From NCBI GenBank assembly GCA_007123695.1, contig SLGN01000328.1, positions 1 to 12,671 on the forward strand: 12,671 nt of DNA, in the 5' to 3' direction. Under the pieces are notes generated by a model. It was given only the letters and a program-made list of their open reading frames with translations, was not told the DNA's origin and searched no databases. A program made the translations under genes and the position numbers. Shown one piece after another: positions 12,588 to 12,671 of this stretch (positions within the stretch are counted from its first letter, which is position 1; every line of letters begins with the position of its first letter). The stretch comes from Verrucomicrobiales bacterium (GTDB lineage: Bacteria > Verrucomicrobiota > Verrucomicrobiia > Verrucomicrobiales > DEV007).

Positions 12588-12671
12588 ATGGAGAACCCCG
12601 TCGCCAGCCTCCTACCCCTCTGGGCCTGCCTCGCCTCCCTCGCGGCGGTGCCCGCGATCCTGATCTTCCGC
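12588..12671 (+). CDS. Start of another antiporter operon gene (partial at right edge)
   Basis: ATG at 12588, five bases after the mnhD stop, opens a frame of 28 codons running to the edge: a short start (MENPVAS) followed by a hydrophobic helix (LLPLWACLASLAAVPAILIF). The tight spacing and membrane start suggest a further NuoL/M/N-like subunit, as expected when MrpA is split and a second or third MnhD-like protein is present. The identity cannot be confirmed from 28 codons. Confidence 0.6.
   Translation, partial: MENPVASLLPLWACLASLAAVPAILIFR

Noticed and set aside
8302..12671. Membrane-bound hydrogenase or complex I operon
   Set aside because: No hydrogenase, NuoB/C/D/H/I-type gene is in the window, and MnhE, F, G and B hallmarks are those of the Mrp antiporter. 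A link to genes further right cannot be excluded.
1..12671. CRISPR array, tRNA or rRNA genes
   Set aside because: I saw no regularly spaced repeats and no recognisable tRNA or rRNA sequence on either strand.

Overview
The window is GC-rich bacterial DNA with densely packed genes, many joined by 4-base ATGA overlaps, and almost no Shine-Dalgarno sequences. Several things point to a Gram-negative member of the Planctomycetota-Verrucomicrobiota-Chlamydiota group, most likely Verrucomicrobiota: an SLA1-homology (SHD1) domain on a thioredoxin-fold protein, a DUF2752 protein, a two-PDZ HtrA protease, a degraded RAYT transposase and a split-type Mrp antiporter operon. The phylum is an inference; there is no rRNA gene in the window to settle it.

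Left part (1-2050, + strand) looks like an accessory module. It holds the C-terminal end of a TcmP-like (three-Cys-motif partner) protein, an unrecognised 303-residue protein, and two tandem STAS-like (DUF4325-type) proteins, the second lacking the N-terminal part of the domain. Its base composition is visibly less GC-rich than the rest. It is followed (2051-2291) by a gene-free stretch that carries the decayed C-terminal end of a RAYT/IS200-like transposase.

Middle part (2292-8195, - strand) is a probable six-gene cluster, in transcription order: an exported thioredoxin-fold protein without a CXXC site and with a C-terminal SHD1 domain; an HtrA/Deg serine protease; a BioF2-like GNAT acetyltransferase; a membrane-anchored protein resembling a BON-like plus degenerate OmpA-like protein; a DUF2752 membrane protein; and a short-chain dehydrogenase. 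The first four suggest envelope maintenance. The last three are tightly coupled by ATGA overlaps.

Right part (8302-12671, + strand), diverging from the middle cluster across a 106-base gap with an AT-rich patch, is an Mrp/Mnh cation/proton antiporter operon in the order E-F-G-(DUF4040/MbhD)-(MbhE+MnhB)-C-D-(start of the next subunit). The large MrpA protein is replaced by separate pieces, as in Mbh/Mbs-type relatives and in split-type bacterial Mrp operons. The operon continues beyond the right edge.

The best candidate for something undescribed is the 1-2050 module: TcmP-like protein, unknown 303-residue protein and a pair of STAS-like proteins, with a perfect 16-base direct repeat around the first STAS-like start.
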